A stretch of DNA of 64,000 nt from Sphingomonas insulae (GCF_010450875.1 NZ_CP048422.1:613001-677000); one strand, 5' to 3'; counted from the first letter of the stretch, positions 17,148 through 25,233 are shown. Notes: generated by a model not told the origin, from the letters alone. Made by a program: numbers and translations.

Positions 17148-19469
17148 ATGGCGAGCCGTGCGCAGCCAGGCTTGTTGCGTGAGACGGTGAAGGCGGGGGC
17201 GGTGCGCGGGGGGGCGTTGATCGCCGCGATCGCCCTGTTCCTGTTCACGGCGCTGATGGTGCTGGCGCTGGCGAGCTATCGCGCCAGCGACGCGGCGCTG
17301 AACACCGCGTCCGGCGGGCCTGTCCAGAACCTGGCCGGACCGCCCGGCGCGTGGTTCGCCGATCTGGCGCTGACGCTGTTCGGCCCGGCGGTCGCGCTGT
17401 TGCTGCCGATCGCGCCGATTGTCGCGGTGCGGCTGTGGCGCGATCAGCCACCGGGGCGCTGGCTGGCGATGCTGCGCAACGCGGCGATCGGCGTCGCGGC
17501 GATGGCCGCGGCACTGGCGTTCGTCTCCGATTCGTCGGTGCTCGCCCTTCCCGCCGGTTGGGGCGGCGTCGTCGGCCTGTCGGTCGCGCATCTGGTCGCC
17601 TGGGCGCTGAGCTTCATCGGCCAGCCCGGCGCCGAACGCTGGGCTGCGCGCGGTATCGGCCTGATCGTCGGCGTCACCGGGATCATCGTCTGGGCGAAGA
17701 GCCTGGAAATCGACCTCGGCGAACGCCGGTTCCGCCTGCGGCGTCTGCGCGCAGCCGGTTCGGGCGACGCCATCGCCGATGCCTATGACGACATCGACGA
17801 CGAGGAGGACGAGGAACCGCTGCAACTCGCCCGCAAGGTCATCGAGCCGCGGGCGGTGGCCGAACCCGATCCACGACCCGCACCGGTCATCGCCGACCGC
17901 AACCTCGCCCCATCCGCCGCCAGGCCGAAACCCCGCCAGCAGAATTTGGATCTCGGCCACACCTTCACCCTGCCGTCGATCGACCTGCTGACCCCGGCCC
18001 CACCGGTGCCCAAGGGCACGATCGACAAGGCGGCGCTGGAGCGGAACGCGCGGCTGCTCGAAAACGTACTCGACGATTTCAAGGTGCACGGCGTCATCAA
18101 CGAGGTGCGCCCCGGCCCGGTCGTGACGATGTACGAGCTGGAGCCCGCACCGGGGATCAAGGCGAGCCGCGTCATCGCGCTCGCCGACGATATCGCGCGG
18201 AACATGAGCGCGGTGTCGGCACGTGTCGCGGTGATCCCGGGCCGCAACGTCATCGGCATCGAACTGCCGAATGCGAAGCGCGAATCCGTGTCGTTGCACG
18301 AACTGGTCGGCAGCCAGACGTTCGAGGATCAGGCGGCGCAGCTGCCGATCATCCTCGGCAAGAACATCGCCGGCGACCCCGTCATCGCCGACCTCGCGCC
18401 GATGCCGCATCTGCTGGTCGCGGGTACGACGGGGTCGGGCAAGTCGGTCGGGCTGAACTGCATGATCCTGTCGCTGCTGTACCGGCTGACGCCGGACCAG
18501 TGCCGGATGATCATGATCGATCCCAAGATGCTCGAACTGAGCATGTACGACGACATTCCCCATCTGCTCTCGCCCGTCGTCACCGATCCTGCCAAGGCGG
18601 TACGCGCGCTGAAATGGGCGGTAGAGACGATGGAGGATCGCTACCGCCAGATGTCGTCGGTTGGCGTCCGCAGCCTGGCGGGCTTCAACGACAAGGTGCG
18701 CGCCGCCAAAGCAAAGGGCCAGCGCCTCGGCCGACGCGTGCAGACCGGCTATCATCCCGAAACCGGCCAGCCGGTGTATGAGGAAGAGCAGCTCGACTAC
18801 GAACCGCTGCCGCAGATCGTCGTCATCGTCGACGAGCTTGCCGACCTGATGATGACCGCCGGCAAGGAAGTGGAATTCCTGATCCAGCGCCTGGCACAAA
18901 AGGCGCGCGCGGCGGGCATCCACCTCATCATGGCGACGCAGCGACCGTCGGTGGACGTCATCACCGGCGTCATCAAGGCGAACCTGCCGACCCGGATCAG
19001 CTTCCACGTCACCAGCAAGATCGATTCGCGCACCATCCTGGGCGAACAGGGCGCCGAACAGCTGCTCGGTAAGGGCGACATGCTCTACATGCCCGGCGGC
19101 AAGGGCATCGTCCGCGTCCACGGCCCGTTCGTCAGCGACGACGAGGTGCGCGGCATCGCCGATCACTGGCGTGCGCAGGGCCAGCCCGACTATATCAGCT
19201 CGGTCACCGAAGAGCCGGAGGACGGCTTCACGCTGGAAGGCGCTCCGGAGGGCGAGGATTCGGCCGAGGACCAGCAATATCGCAGCGCGATACAGCTGGT
19301 GTGCGAATCGCAGAAGGCCTCGACCAGCTGGCTGCAGCGCCAGCTGCGCATCGGCTACAATTCGGCCGCGCGGCTGATCGAGAAAATGGAGAAGGACGGC
19401 ATCGTCAGTCGTCCCGATCACGTCGGCCGCCGCGAGGTGCTGCGCGATACCGAGGGGCATGCGATCTAA
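17148..19469 (+). CDS. ftsK: DNA translocase FtsK
   Basis: FtsK pumps chromosomal DNA at the division septum and helps resolve dimers at dif. The 773-residue protein has four or five transmembrane segments (about 22-42, 73-95, 108-128, 138-157 and 168-183), a short acidic and Pro-rich linker, the motor with Walker A at about 425-433 (AGTTGSGKS), and a C-terminal gamma winged-helix domain (about 695-765) that in relatives reads KOPS. The linker is much shorter than in E. coli. The first ATG after the promoter region was used. Confidence 0.96.
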   Translation: MASRAQPGLLRETVKAGAVRGGALIAAIALFLFTALMVLALASYRASDAALNTASGGPVQNLAGPPGAWFADLALTLFGPAVALLLPIAPIVAVRLWRDQPPGRWLAMLRNAAIGVAAMAAALAFVSDSSVLALPAGWGGVVGLSVAHLVAWALSFIGQPGAERWAARGIGLIVGVTGIIVWAKSLEIDLGERRFRLRRLRAAGSGDAIADAYDDIDDEEDEEPLQLARKVIEPRAVAEPDPRPAPVIADRNLAPSAARPKPRQQNLDLGHTFTLPSIDLLTPAPPVPKGTIDKAALERNARLLENVLDDFKVHGVINEVRPGPVVTMYELEPAPGIKASRVIALADDIARNMSAVSARVAVIPGRNVIGIELPNAKRESVSLHELVGSQTFEDQAAQLPIILGKNIAGDPVIADLAPMPHLLVAGTTGSGKSVGLNCMILSLLYRLTPDQCRMIMIDPKMLELSMYDDIPHLLSPVVTDPAKAVRALKWAVETMEDRYRQMSSVGVRSLAGFNDKVRAAKAKGQRLGRRVQTGYHPETGQPVYEEEQLDYEPLPQIVVIVDELADLMMTAGKEVEFLIQRLAQKARAAGIHLIMATQRPSVDVITGVIKANLPTRISFHVTSKIDSRTILGEQGAEQLLGKGDMLYMPGGKGIVRVHGPFVSDDEVRGIADHWRAQGQPDYISSVTEEPEDGFTLEGAPEGEDSAEDQQYRSAIQLVCESQKASTSWLQRQLRIGYNSAARLIEKMEKDGIVSRPDHVGRREVLRDTEGHAI

Positions 19470-19504
19470 CGCGTCACCGCTCCGACCCTGCGCTCCCGGC
19501 ATTT

Positions 19505-19525
19505 CCCTCTCCCGCCGGGAGAGGG
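19505..19525. repeat. CCCTCTCCC hairpin between ftsK and lolA
   Basis: CCCTCTCCC and GGGAGAGGG form a perfect 9-bp stem around GCC. Elements of this sequence type are scattered between genes in many high-GC proteobacteria. It has no T run, so a role in transcript processing is as likely as termination. Confidence 0.55.
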
Positions 19526-19586
19526 AGGGAGATGGGAACGCTCCCGGTTCAGCAGGCATTCAATGCGCAAAATACACAGGACCCCC

Positions 19587-20204
19587 ATGATCCGACACGC
19601 CTTCGCCCTCGCCGCCGCACCGTTCGCCCTGGCCGCGCCGGCCGTCCTGCCCGCGCAGGCGACCGGCGATCTCGCCGCGGTGCAGCGTCACCTCCAGTCG
19701 GTCGAGACGATGACCGCGGATTTCACCCAGACCGACCGCAACGGCAAGGTGCTGACCGGTACCTTCACGCTGAAGAAGCCGGGCAAACTGCGCTTCCAGT
19801 ACGAAAAGGGCGTGCCGATCCTGATCGTGGCGGAGGGCGGCGCGCTGACCTTCATCGATTATTCGGTGCGACAGGTGCAGCGCTGGCCGATCAAGAACTC
19901 GCCGCTCGGCGTGCTCCTCGATCCCAGCCGTGACATCACGCGCTATGCGCGACTGGTGCAGACCGGCAACGACCGTGTCGTATCGGTGGAGGCGAACGAC
20001 CCCAAGCACCCCGAATATGGCAAGATCACGCTGATCTTCGCTCGCGATGGGGCCGCGCCGGCAGGATTGGCGCTGCAAGGCTGGGTGGCGCTCGACAGCC
20101 AGAACAACCGCACGACGATTCGCCTGGCGAATCAGCGGTTCGGCGTGCCGGTGAGCGACGGAACGTTCAAATGGAACGACCCGCGGCGGCCAAACATCCG
20201 CTGA
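19587..20204 (+). CDS. lolA: Outer-membrane lipoprotein carrier LolA
   Basis: LolA carries lipoproteins across the periplasm from LolCDE to the outer membrane. The 205-residue product has a signal peptide (MIRHAFALAAAPFALAAP, cleavage near AQA) and the family pattern MTADFTQTDRNGKVLTGTF followed by KPGKLRFQYEKG. The ATG at 19587 was chosen because AGGA lies just upstream and it gives a clean signal peptide; an in-frame ATG at 19563 is the alternative. No LolB is seen here. Confidence 0.88.
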   Translation: MIRHAFALAAAPFALAAPAVLPAQATGDLAAVQRHLQSVETMTADFTQTDRNGKVLTGTFTLKKPGKLRFQYEKGVPILIVAEGGALTFIDYSVRQVQRWPIKNSPLGVLLDPSRDITRYARLVQTGNDRVVSVEANDPKHPEYGKITLIFARDGAAPAGLALQGWVALDSQNNRTTIRLANQRFGVPVSDGTFKWNDPRRPNIR

Positions 20205-20654
20205 TCGACCTGCCATTCATCCGCGCGACAGGTTCGCATCCCTAGAAGGATGCAGCGGATGTGGAGCGTTCGGGATTTTTCCCCCTGTTGCCCGGACGAT
20301 CATCACCACTTCCCGCCTGCGTGACGAACGCTAGGTCGGCCCTCGCTCCATGCCCCCGGAGCGGGGGCCTTTCCATATGTGGGTGGATCGGGGGCATTCG
20401 TGGCCAATTCCATCCGGGGGTTGGACGACCCTCGCGATAACACCCTGATCCGTAAGGCCAACGGCCGCGCGCTGTCCTACAGGGGATCGACCTGTTACCC
20501 CACCTCGTCGCGTTCGGCTCTCGCTTGTCGCTGTAAAACGGAAACGATGGGAGGATATTGTTTCCGTCCAGGTGCCCATGTTGTTCATGTCGCGGGCAAG
20601 ACCGGCGACCGGCCGCTCGCTCCCCGACCTTGCCCGCCCCCACGCCCGACCTAG
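20205..20654. other. 450-bp intergenic region between lolA and xthA
   Basis: No credible protein gene was found. The region contains a small hairpin after lolA (GCATCC/GGATGC, 20236-20253), a GC hairpin followed by CTTT (GCCCCC at 20352-20357 with GGGGGC at 20363-20368), a long foldable block at 20379-20503, and a perfect 8-bp inverted repeat ACGGAAAC/GTTTCCGT (20538-20545 and 20560-20567) that on the minus strand is followed by TTTT. This much structure in a gene-dense genome suggests an RNA gene or regulatory leader. Confidence 0.6.
20379..20503 (+). ncRNA. Candidate structured small RNA, possibly 6S-like
   Basis: Read on the plus strand the segment folds into one long interrupted hairpin. 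Its outer arms (20379-20389 and 20485-20503) pair with internal mismatches, an inner stem is CGTGGCC/GGCCGCG (20399-20405 with 20463-20469), and an apical stem is GGGGGTT/GACCCTC (20416-20422 with 20427-20433). A small CTGT/ACAG hairpin (20472-20482) sits in the 3' side of the central opening. A long rod with a central bubble and a 3' side hairpin is the layout of 6S RNA. No conserved 6S sequence was recognised, and the minus strand is not excluded. Confidence 0.3.
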
Positions 20655-21446
20655 ATGCCGCCTGTGAAGATCGTCTCGTGGAACATCAATTCGGTCCGCT
20701 TCCGGATCGCCATCGTCGAGCAGTTCCTGCGCGAGGTCGAACCGGACATCCTGTGTCTGCAGGAAACCAAGGTCGTCGACGCCGACTTTCCGTTCGAGAC
20801 GTTTCGCGCGCTCGGCTATGACCATATCGTCATCCACGGCCAGCGCATGCATCACGGCGTCGCGATTCTCAGCCGCGTGCCGATCGTCGCGGACGACAGG
20901 TTCGACTGGCAGGCCAATCGCGAGGCGCGCCATGTCGGCGTCCGCCTGCCCAATGGCATGCGGCTCGAGAACGTCTACGTTCCCGCCGGCGGCGACGTGC
21001 CGGATCGCGAGATCAATCCGAAGTTCGGCCAGAAGCTCGATTTCGTCGAACGGATGATCGCCTGGTCGCAGGATCTGGCGGTGCCGACGATCCTGACCGG
21101 CGATTTCAACATCGCCCCCCTGCCCAGCGACGTCTGGAGTCACAAGGCGCTGCTGAAGGTCGTCAGCCACACCCCGATCGAGGTCTCGGCGCTGGACCGT
21201 TTGAAGGCGTCGAACGATTGGGTCGACCTCGGTCGCCACTTCCACCCCGCCCCTGCCCGGCTTCACACCTGGTGGAGCTATCGTTCCCCCGACTGGACGA
21301 AGAACGATCGCGGACGCCGGCTCGATCACATGTGGGCGACGCGCGAAGCGGCCGCCGCCGCGACCGGCCACACGGTGTTCGAACATTGCCGCAACTGGCT
21401 GAAACCGTCGGACCATGTGCCGATCATGACCGAGTTCGCCTTTTGA
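20655..21446 (+). CDS. xthA: Exodeoxyribonuclease III
   Basis: Exonuclease III is the main AP endonuclease and 3' repair nuclease of base excision repair. The 263-residue product shows the family motifs: KIVSWNINSVR at the start, LCLQETKV with the metal-binding glutamate, LTGDFNIAP with the catalytic Asp and Asn, and SDHVPIM near the end with the catalytic His. Length is typical. The ATG at 20655 is used; a GTG three codons later is possible. Its TGA overlaps the TTG start of ribA. Confidence 0.95.
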   Translation: MPPVKIVSWNINSVRFRIAIVEQFLREVEPDILCLQETKVVDADFPFETFRALGYDHIVIHGQRMHHGVAILSRVPIVADDRFDWQANREARHVGVRLPNGMRLENVYVPAGGDVPDREINPKFGQKLDFVERMIAWSQDLAVPTILTGDFNIAPLPSDVWSHKALLKVVSHTPIEVSALDRLKASNDWVDLGRHFHPAPARLHTWWSYRSPDWTKNDRGRRLDHMWATREAAAAATGHTVFEHCRNWLKPSDHVPIMTEFAF

Positions 21447-22504
21447 ACGCGGCACGCGACGTCGCGCGGGCGATCGACGCGTTGCGACGCGGCTGGCCGA
21501 TCGCGATCCATGCGCCTGGTGAAGCCCCCCTGCCCCTTCTCGCGGTCGAAACCGCCGATCCGCGCGCGCTGGCGGCGTTCGCCGACGCCGGCGCCAGCCC
21601 GCTGCTGATCTCCAGCGGCCGGGCGGCAACGCTGAAGCTCACCAACCAGATCGCCGCTGCCGATCCCGACACGCCGGTGGTGATCGAGCCCGCACCATGG
21701 CTCGATTTCAGCACCGCGGTGGCGCTTGCCGATCCGCAGTTCGATCTCGCGACGCCGCTCAAGGGGCCGTTTCGAACCGATGCGGTCACCCGCCCCGTCG
21801 CCAGCCTCGCCGCCATCCGGCTGGCGCGCATCGCCGGCCTGCTCCCCGCCTTCTTCATCGACGGCATCGATCCGGAAGTGGTGATCGCGCCGGCCAGCAT
21901 CGATCGGCATCAGGACGCCCGCGCGCTTCACCTCGCAACGCGCGCGCGCCTGCCCGTCGACGGTGCGGAAGATGCCGAGATCGTCGCCTTCCGCGCTCCT
22001 GATTCCAGCGACGAACATATCGCGCTGCTGATCGGCCAGCCCAATGGCGCGTCGCCGCTGGTCCGGTTGCACAGCGAATGTCTGACCGGCGACGTGCTCG
22101 GCAGCCTGAAATGCGATTGCGGTCCCCAGTTGCGCGCGGCGATCCAGGCGATCCGAACGAATGGCTGGGGTATCCTGTTGTACCTGCGTCAGGAAGGCCG
22201 CGGCATCGGGCTGGTCAACAAGCTGCGTGCCTATGCGTTGCAGGACCAGGGGTTCGATACCGTCGATGCCAATACCCGGCTCGGTTTCGCGGTCGATGCG
22301 CGGGATTTCGGCGTCGCGGCGCGGATGCTCGACCTGTTGGGGCAGCGTGAGGTGCGGTTGCTGACCAACAACCCGGCCAAGGTCGCCGGACTCGAAGCGG
22401 CCGGCATGCGGGTGGTGGAGCGCGTCGCGCACGCTTTGCCGGCCAATCCGCATAACGCACGATATCTGGCGACGAAGCGAGACCGGACCGGCCACCAGCT
22501 TTAG
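21443..22504 (+). CDS. ribA: GTP cyclohydrolase II with RibB-like N-terminal domain
   Basis: RibA opens GTP in the first step of riboflavin synthesis. The C-terminal half of this 353-residue protein has the zinc-binding cysteines (SECLTGDVLGSLKCDCGPQL), the motif LLYLRQEGRGIGL and DANTRLGF. The N-terminal half of about 160 residues resembles a degenerate 3,4-dihydroxy-2-butanone 4-phosphate synthase domain, without obvious RibB catalytic signatures. A TTG at 21443 overlapping the xthA stop (TTGA) is the only start that avoids a long overlap with xthA. Confidence 0.88.
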   Translation: MNAARDVARAIDALRRGWPIAIHAPGEAPLPLLAVETADPRALAAFADAGASPLLISSGRAATLKLTNQIAAADPDTPVVIEPAPWLDFSTAVALADPQFDLATPLKGPFRTDAVTRPVASLAAIRLARIAGLLPAFFIDGIDPEVVIAPASIDRHQDARALHLATRARLPVDGAEDAEIVAFRAPDSSDEHIALLIGQPNGASPLVRLHSECLTGDVLGSLKCDCGPQLRAAIQAIRTNGWGILLYLRQEGRGIGLVNKLRAYALQDQGFDTVDANTRLGFAVDARDFGVAARMLDLLGQREVRLLTNNPAKVAGLEAAGMRVVERVAHALPANPHNARYLATKRDRTGHQL

Positions 22505-22517
22505 GCGGATCGCCTGA

Positions 22518-23009
22518 CTACGTTGCCACCGCTTCCGGATCGGTAAGGAACGTCAGCCGCCTTGCGGCACGCCGGGCGAAGGCGAGCGTGCAGCGTTTGC
22601 GCACGTGCGCCGGCAACGGCACGGTATGGGCCTGGCGCACGATCGCTGCGTCGTAGCGATCGGCGACGATCACGCCCGTACGCTCCGGCAGGAAGGCATG
22701 GCCATCCAGCGGAGACAGGTCGAAACCGGCCGGCACCGCCCAGAAGTAACGATCACAATGGCCAAGGTAGTCGGGCCATTTGCCATCGCCCATCAGGTCG
22801 GCGCGCGACACCTTGATCTCGACGATGACGAGCTGCCCGCGGACATCGATCGCCATCAGGTCGGCACGGCGGCCACCTTCCAGGGGAACTTCGGGAATGG
22901 TGGTAAGGTCGTGGCGCAGCAGCATCCGCGTCACGCCGCGGGCGACGTCGGCGGCGCAGATTGCGGGATCGCCGCCGTCCACACACGAAGCGGGGGCCAT
23001 GTCAAGCAT
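22518..23009 (-). CDS. mmcB: MmcB-family DNA repair protein
   Basis: The 163-residue protein matches the MmcB family (COG5321), named in Caulobacter for mitomycin-C-inducible repair. The middle carries RRADLMAIDVRGQLVIVEIKVSR, an Asp and an ExK arrangement like that of PD-(D/E)XK nucleases, so nuclease activity is plausible but unproven. A GTTC-N7-GTTC box lies just upstream, as expected for a LexA-controlled gene. The ATG at 23009 lies inside a hairpin; an ATG three codons later is an alternative start. Confidence 0.82.
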   Translation of the reverse strand: MLDMAPASCVDGGDPAICAADVARGVTRMLLRHDLTTIPEVPLEGGRRADLMAIDVRGQLVIVEIKVSRADLMGDGKWPDYLGHCDRYFWAVPAGFDLSPLDGHAFLPERTGVIVADRYDAAIVRQAHTVPLPAHVRKRCTLAFARRAARRLTFLTDPEAVAT

Positions 23010-23019
23010 GACCCCCGCT
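22989..23019 (-). promoter_or_regulatory. Hairpin enclosing the mmcB start codon
   Basis: In the minus-strand mRNA, AGCGGGGGTCATG pairs with CATGGCCCCCGCT around a CTTGA loop, a 13-bp stem with one G-U pair. The first ATG (23009) is in the stem next to the loop. This could limit translation or reflect chance GC pairing. Confidence 0.45.
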
Positions 23020-23022
23020 TAG

Positions 23023-23037
23023 GAACATTCAGCGAAC
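23023..23037 (-). promoter_or_regulatory. LexA (SOS) box upstream of mmcB
   Basis: On the minus strand the sequence is GTTC-GCTGAAT-GTTC, an exact match to the alphaproteobacterial LexA consensus GTTC-N7-GTTC. It ends 14 bp before the mmcB start codon and sits where it would cover the promoter. Confidence 0.8.
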
Positions 23038-23052
23038 GGGGCAAGAGCCCCG
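23037..23052 (-). terminator. Hairpin after the SleB-like gene
   Basis: CGGGGC and GCCCCG form a perfect 6-bp stem with a 4-base loop, 20 bp past the end of the leftward SleB-like hydrolase gene. The following bases on the minus strand are TTCGCT, so it is at best a weak terminator, and it abuts the mmcB promoter. Confidence 0.4.
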
Positions 23053-23071
23053 CGTCAGCCGGATGACGCGA

Positions 23072-23743
23072 TCAGCGATAGAAGACGTGATTGCCGATCA
23101 TGGCGATCTTGGTCAAATTGCCGCCGGGACGACGATCGGCGGTGTTGAAGAACAGCGCGCGGGGTGCCGGACTGTCCCAGGCTGCTTCCAGCGCGATCTT
23201 GGCGACGGCCAGCGCCGTGCGCCACGATGCGCGACCTTCGTCGATCGACGGGATTTCGCCGCCGCGCACGAAACTGAACTGGCCGCGCTGCTTGACGACC
23301 GAACAGACGTCGGCGGGGAAACGGCCCGACTTGGAACGGTTGATGATGACGTTGGCGACGGCCAGCTGGCCAGCGAGCGGTTCGCCCTTGGATTCGAAAT
23401 AGATCGCGCCGGCAAGGCAGCGCTGCGTCGTATCCACCTGCGCGCTGTCCTGCGCTGCAACGGCTTCTGCGAGGCTGTTATATTCGTCGTCCTGCGACTC
23501 ATCGTCGAGCGGGATCGACTGCACCATCTGGAGCGGCTGGGTCGCGGGCTGCGGCGTCACGCTCGCGGCGGGGGCTGGAACCGAAGCCGGGGTCGCCGGG
23601 TTATTGATCTGTACGGTCGAAACGGGAGCCGGAATCGCACTGCGATTGAGGTCCGACGCCCGGACTGGCGAACTGTGGCTGATGAGGCCCGCCAGAGAAA
23701 AAGTCATCACCGCGATGGCCGCGGCGCGCTGCATAATCGTCAT
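23072..23743 (-). CDS. SleB/CwlJ-family cell wall hydrolase
   Basis: The C-terminal half of this 223-residue protein is a Hydrolase_2 (SleB) domain, a cortex- or murein-lytic enzyme fold, with AGAIYFESKGEPLAGQLAVA carrying the catalytic glutamate, then VVKQRGQFSFV, and a C-terminal IGNHVFYR. An N-terminal hydrophobic segment (AAAIAVMTFSLAGLI) probably exports it, and a Pro/Ala-rich linker follows. The start is uncertain between ATGs at 23743 and 23734. In non-sporulating alphaproteobacteria these enzymes probably remodel peptidoglycan. Confidence 0.85.
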   Translation of the reverse strand: MTIMQRAAAIAVMTFSLAGLISHSSPVRASDLNRSAIPAPVSTVQINNPATPASVPAPAASVTPQPATQPLQMVQSIPLDDESQDDEYNSLAEAVAAQDSAQVDTTQRCLAGAIYFESKGEPLAGQLAVANVIINRSKSGRFPADVCSVVKQRGQFSFVRGGEIPSIDEGRASWRTALAVAKIALEAAWDSPAPRALFFNTADRRPGGNLTKIAMIGNHVFYR

Positions 23744-23896
23744 TAACGTATTCGATATGCGGTTGGACCACGGACCCGATCGGCAAGCCGATCGTCCGGG
23801 CATCCCCCCGACTGCGTCACCGACCCGGATCGCACCCAGGCGCGGCACAACGCGCTTTCACTATGGATGTGGCCATCGTCACACCGGCGTCACGAG

Positions 23897-24223
23897 TCAA
23901 TTCGACAGGATCGTTTCAGCGGCGAACCGTTCGGCTTCCGGGATGTCCAGTTCCACGACCCACAAATCCGGGTCGCGCGCGCGTCGCCTGCGCCAGTAGG
24001 ATTCGGCGTCATCAGCGGGCGTCGACACGGTCAGCGACGCCGCCCCGTCCAAACCCAACGTGCGTTCCAGAACCCGTACAGGACCTGAACGATCCTCGAT
24101 CAGCAACAGGATCGCGCCGCCCTGCGCATCGCCCTTGGCGCGCACCATGGCGATCCCGCCGGCATCGTTGACGCGGCGCAGAAGCGCGCCGACGAGCATG
24201 TGCGTCGGAAGTCGAGCAGTCAC
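23897..24223 (-). CDS. DUF1491 family protein
   Basis: The 108-residue protein matches DUF1491, a small alphaproteobacterial family of unknown function. It begins TARLPTHMLVGALLRRV, has a central strand-rich part (GAILLLIEDRSG) and a C-terminal RRRRARDPDLWVVELDIPEAERF. The GTG at 24223 was chosen because family members start near this point; an upstream extension overlaps the thioesterase gene. It lies 7 bp after that gene and is probably co-transcribed with it. Confidence 0.75.
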   Translation of the reverse strand: MTARLPTHMLVGALLRRVNDAGGIAMVRAKGDAQGGAILLLIEDRSGPVRVLERTLGLDGAASLTVSTPADDAESYWRRRRARDPDLWVVELDIPEAERFAAETILSN

Positions 24224-24230
24224 CGTGCGG

Positions 24231-24713
24231 TCATGCCGATCGATAGCCCGGTAGGCCGGACAGCGGAATCTGCGATCGCATGAACGTACCGGTACCCCGC
24301 GCCGCCTCTTCTCCATCGGCATCGATCAGCCGCGCATCCGCAACATAGACCCGGCGCTTGCCGCTGATCCACCGGCCCTCCGCCACCACCGGCCCTGCCC
24401 TCATCGGCTTGGTGAGCAGCAGGTTGAATGCCGTGGTCAGCAGGAATCGATCGGTGACGAGACTGTTGGCCGCATAGAAAGCGGCATCGTCCAGCATCTT
24501 GAAGTAGCTGGTGCCGTGGACGGCGCCGGCCGCATGGTAATGTCGTTCGTCCAGGCGGAAATGGATACGCGCAACGCCCGCTGCGACGATTTCGAGCCGG
24601 GATTCGAACAATCGGTTGATCGGTGCCGCCGCATAGAGCGATTCGAGGCTGCGGTAATGTGCCGACGCCCCGGCGTCGGCGGGATCGGACGGCGATGCGG
24701 GATCAGGCGGCAT
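24231..24713 (-). CDS. PaaI-like hotdog-fold thioesterase
   Basis: The 160-residue protein has a hotdog-fold pattern: RIHFRLDERHYHAAGAVHG, then YFKMLDDAAFYAANSLV with the helix carrying the likely catalytic Asp, and MRAGPVVAEGRWISGKRRVYVADA. Relatives hydrolyse acyl-CoA esters; the substrate here is unknown. The start at ATG 24713 overlaps the end of ptsN by 11 bp, indicating coupled translation. Confidence 0.78.
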   Translation of the reverse strand: MPPDPASPSDPADAGASAHYRSLESLYAAAPINRLFESRLEIVAAGVARIHFRLDERHYHAAGAVHGTSYFKMLDDAAFYAANSLVTDRFLLTTAFNLLLTKPMRAGPVVAEGRWISGKRRVYVADARLIDADGEEAARGTGTFMRSQIPLSGLPGYRSA

Positions 24714-25167
24714 CGCGCGCCGCGTCGGCGGTGAACAGCGCATAGAGCGCGTCGGGGGACCCGGCACCACGCAGCTTGGCGAGGAACGTCCGGTCGCGCA
24801 GCCGCCGCGACACCCTGGCGAGGGCTTTCAGATGTTCTGCCCCGGCATCGACCGGCGACACCAGCATGAAGACGAGATCGACCGGCAGATCGTCGACCGC
24901 GTCGAATTCGATCGGCTGGGCAAGGCGCATGAACACACCGGTGACGCCGTCGATCTCGGGCAGTTTGGCATGCGGGATCGCGACGCCGCCGCCGAAGCCG
25001 GTTGACCCGATCTTCTCGCGTGCCGCCAGCCGCTCGGCAGTCAGCCGTCCGTCGAAACCGAGCGCATCGGTCGCATTGGCAAGCTGCGCGAACAGCGCCT
25101 TCTTATGGGCGACCGCCACGTCCTTGTAGACCGAATCCGGGCGCAGCAGATCGCTGAAGTCGTTCAT
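24703..25167 (-). CDS. ptsN: Nitrogen-type PTS EIIA protein PtsN
   Basis: PtsN is the terminal EIIA phosphoacceptor of the regulatory nitrogen PTS, controlling potassium and nitrogen responses through protein contacts. The 154-residue protein has the active-site region GFGGGVAIPHAKLP with phosphorylatable His66, and PIEFDAVDDLPVDLVFMLVSP typical of the fold. It follows hpf, an order seen in many proteobacteria in the rpoN-hpf-ptsN block, although rpoN is not present upstream here. Confidence 0.92.
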   Translation of the reverse strand: MNDFSDLLRPDSVYKDVAVAHKKALFAQLANATDALGFDGRLTAERLAAREKIGSTGFGGGVAIPHAKLPEIDGVTGVFMRLAQPIEFDAVDDLPVDLVFMLVSPVDAGAEHLKALARVSRRLRDRTFLAKLRGAGSPDALYALFTADAARDAA

Positions 25168-25189
25168 GGCTAACTCGAATACAAACAGG

Positions 25190-25225
25190 GACCCCGCCGG
25201 GGCCTGTACAGCGTCCGGCGGGGTC
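25190..25225 (-). terminator. Hairpin terminator or attenuator between hpf and ptsN
   Basis: GACCCCGCCGG (25190-25200) and CCGGCGGGGTC (25215-25225) form a perfect 11-bp stem with a 14-base loop. On the minus strand it is followed by a moderately T-rich CTGTTTGTATT. It lies 8 bp after hpf and 22 bp before ptsN, so it could end the hpf transcript or reduce read-through. Confidence 0.65.
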
Positions 25226-25233
25226 GAGATAGA

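Noticed and set aside
17061..19559. 832-codon minus-strand frame opposite ftsK
   Set aside because: FtsK on the plus strand has complete domains and motifs. The antisense translation is His/Arg/Asp-rich and has no recognisable family.
20478..20495. ACAGG-7-base loop-CCTGT arm that looks like a tRNA or tmRNA T arm
   Set aside because: The loop lacks the TTCGA pattern, and no acceptor stem, CCA end or tmRNA tag sequence is present nearby.
20242..20643. 133-codon minus-strand frame in the lolA-xthA gap
   Set aside because: No homologue is recognised, the composition is Arg/Gly/Pro-rich, and the region is better explained by RNA structure.
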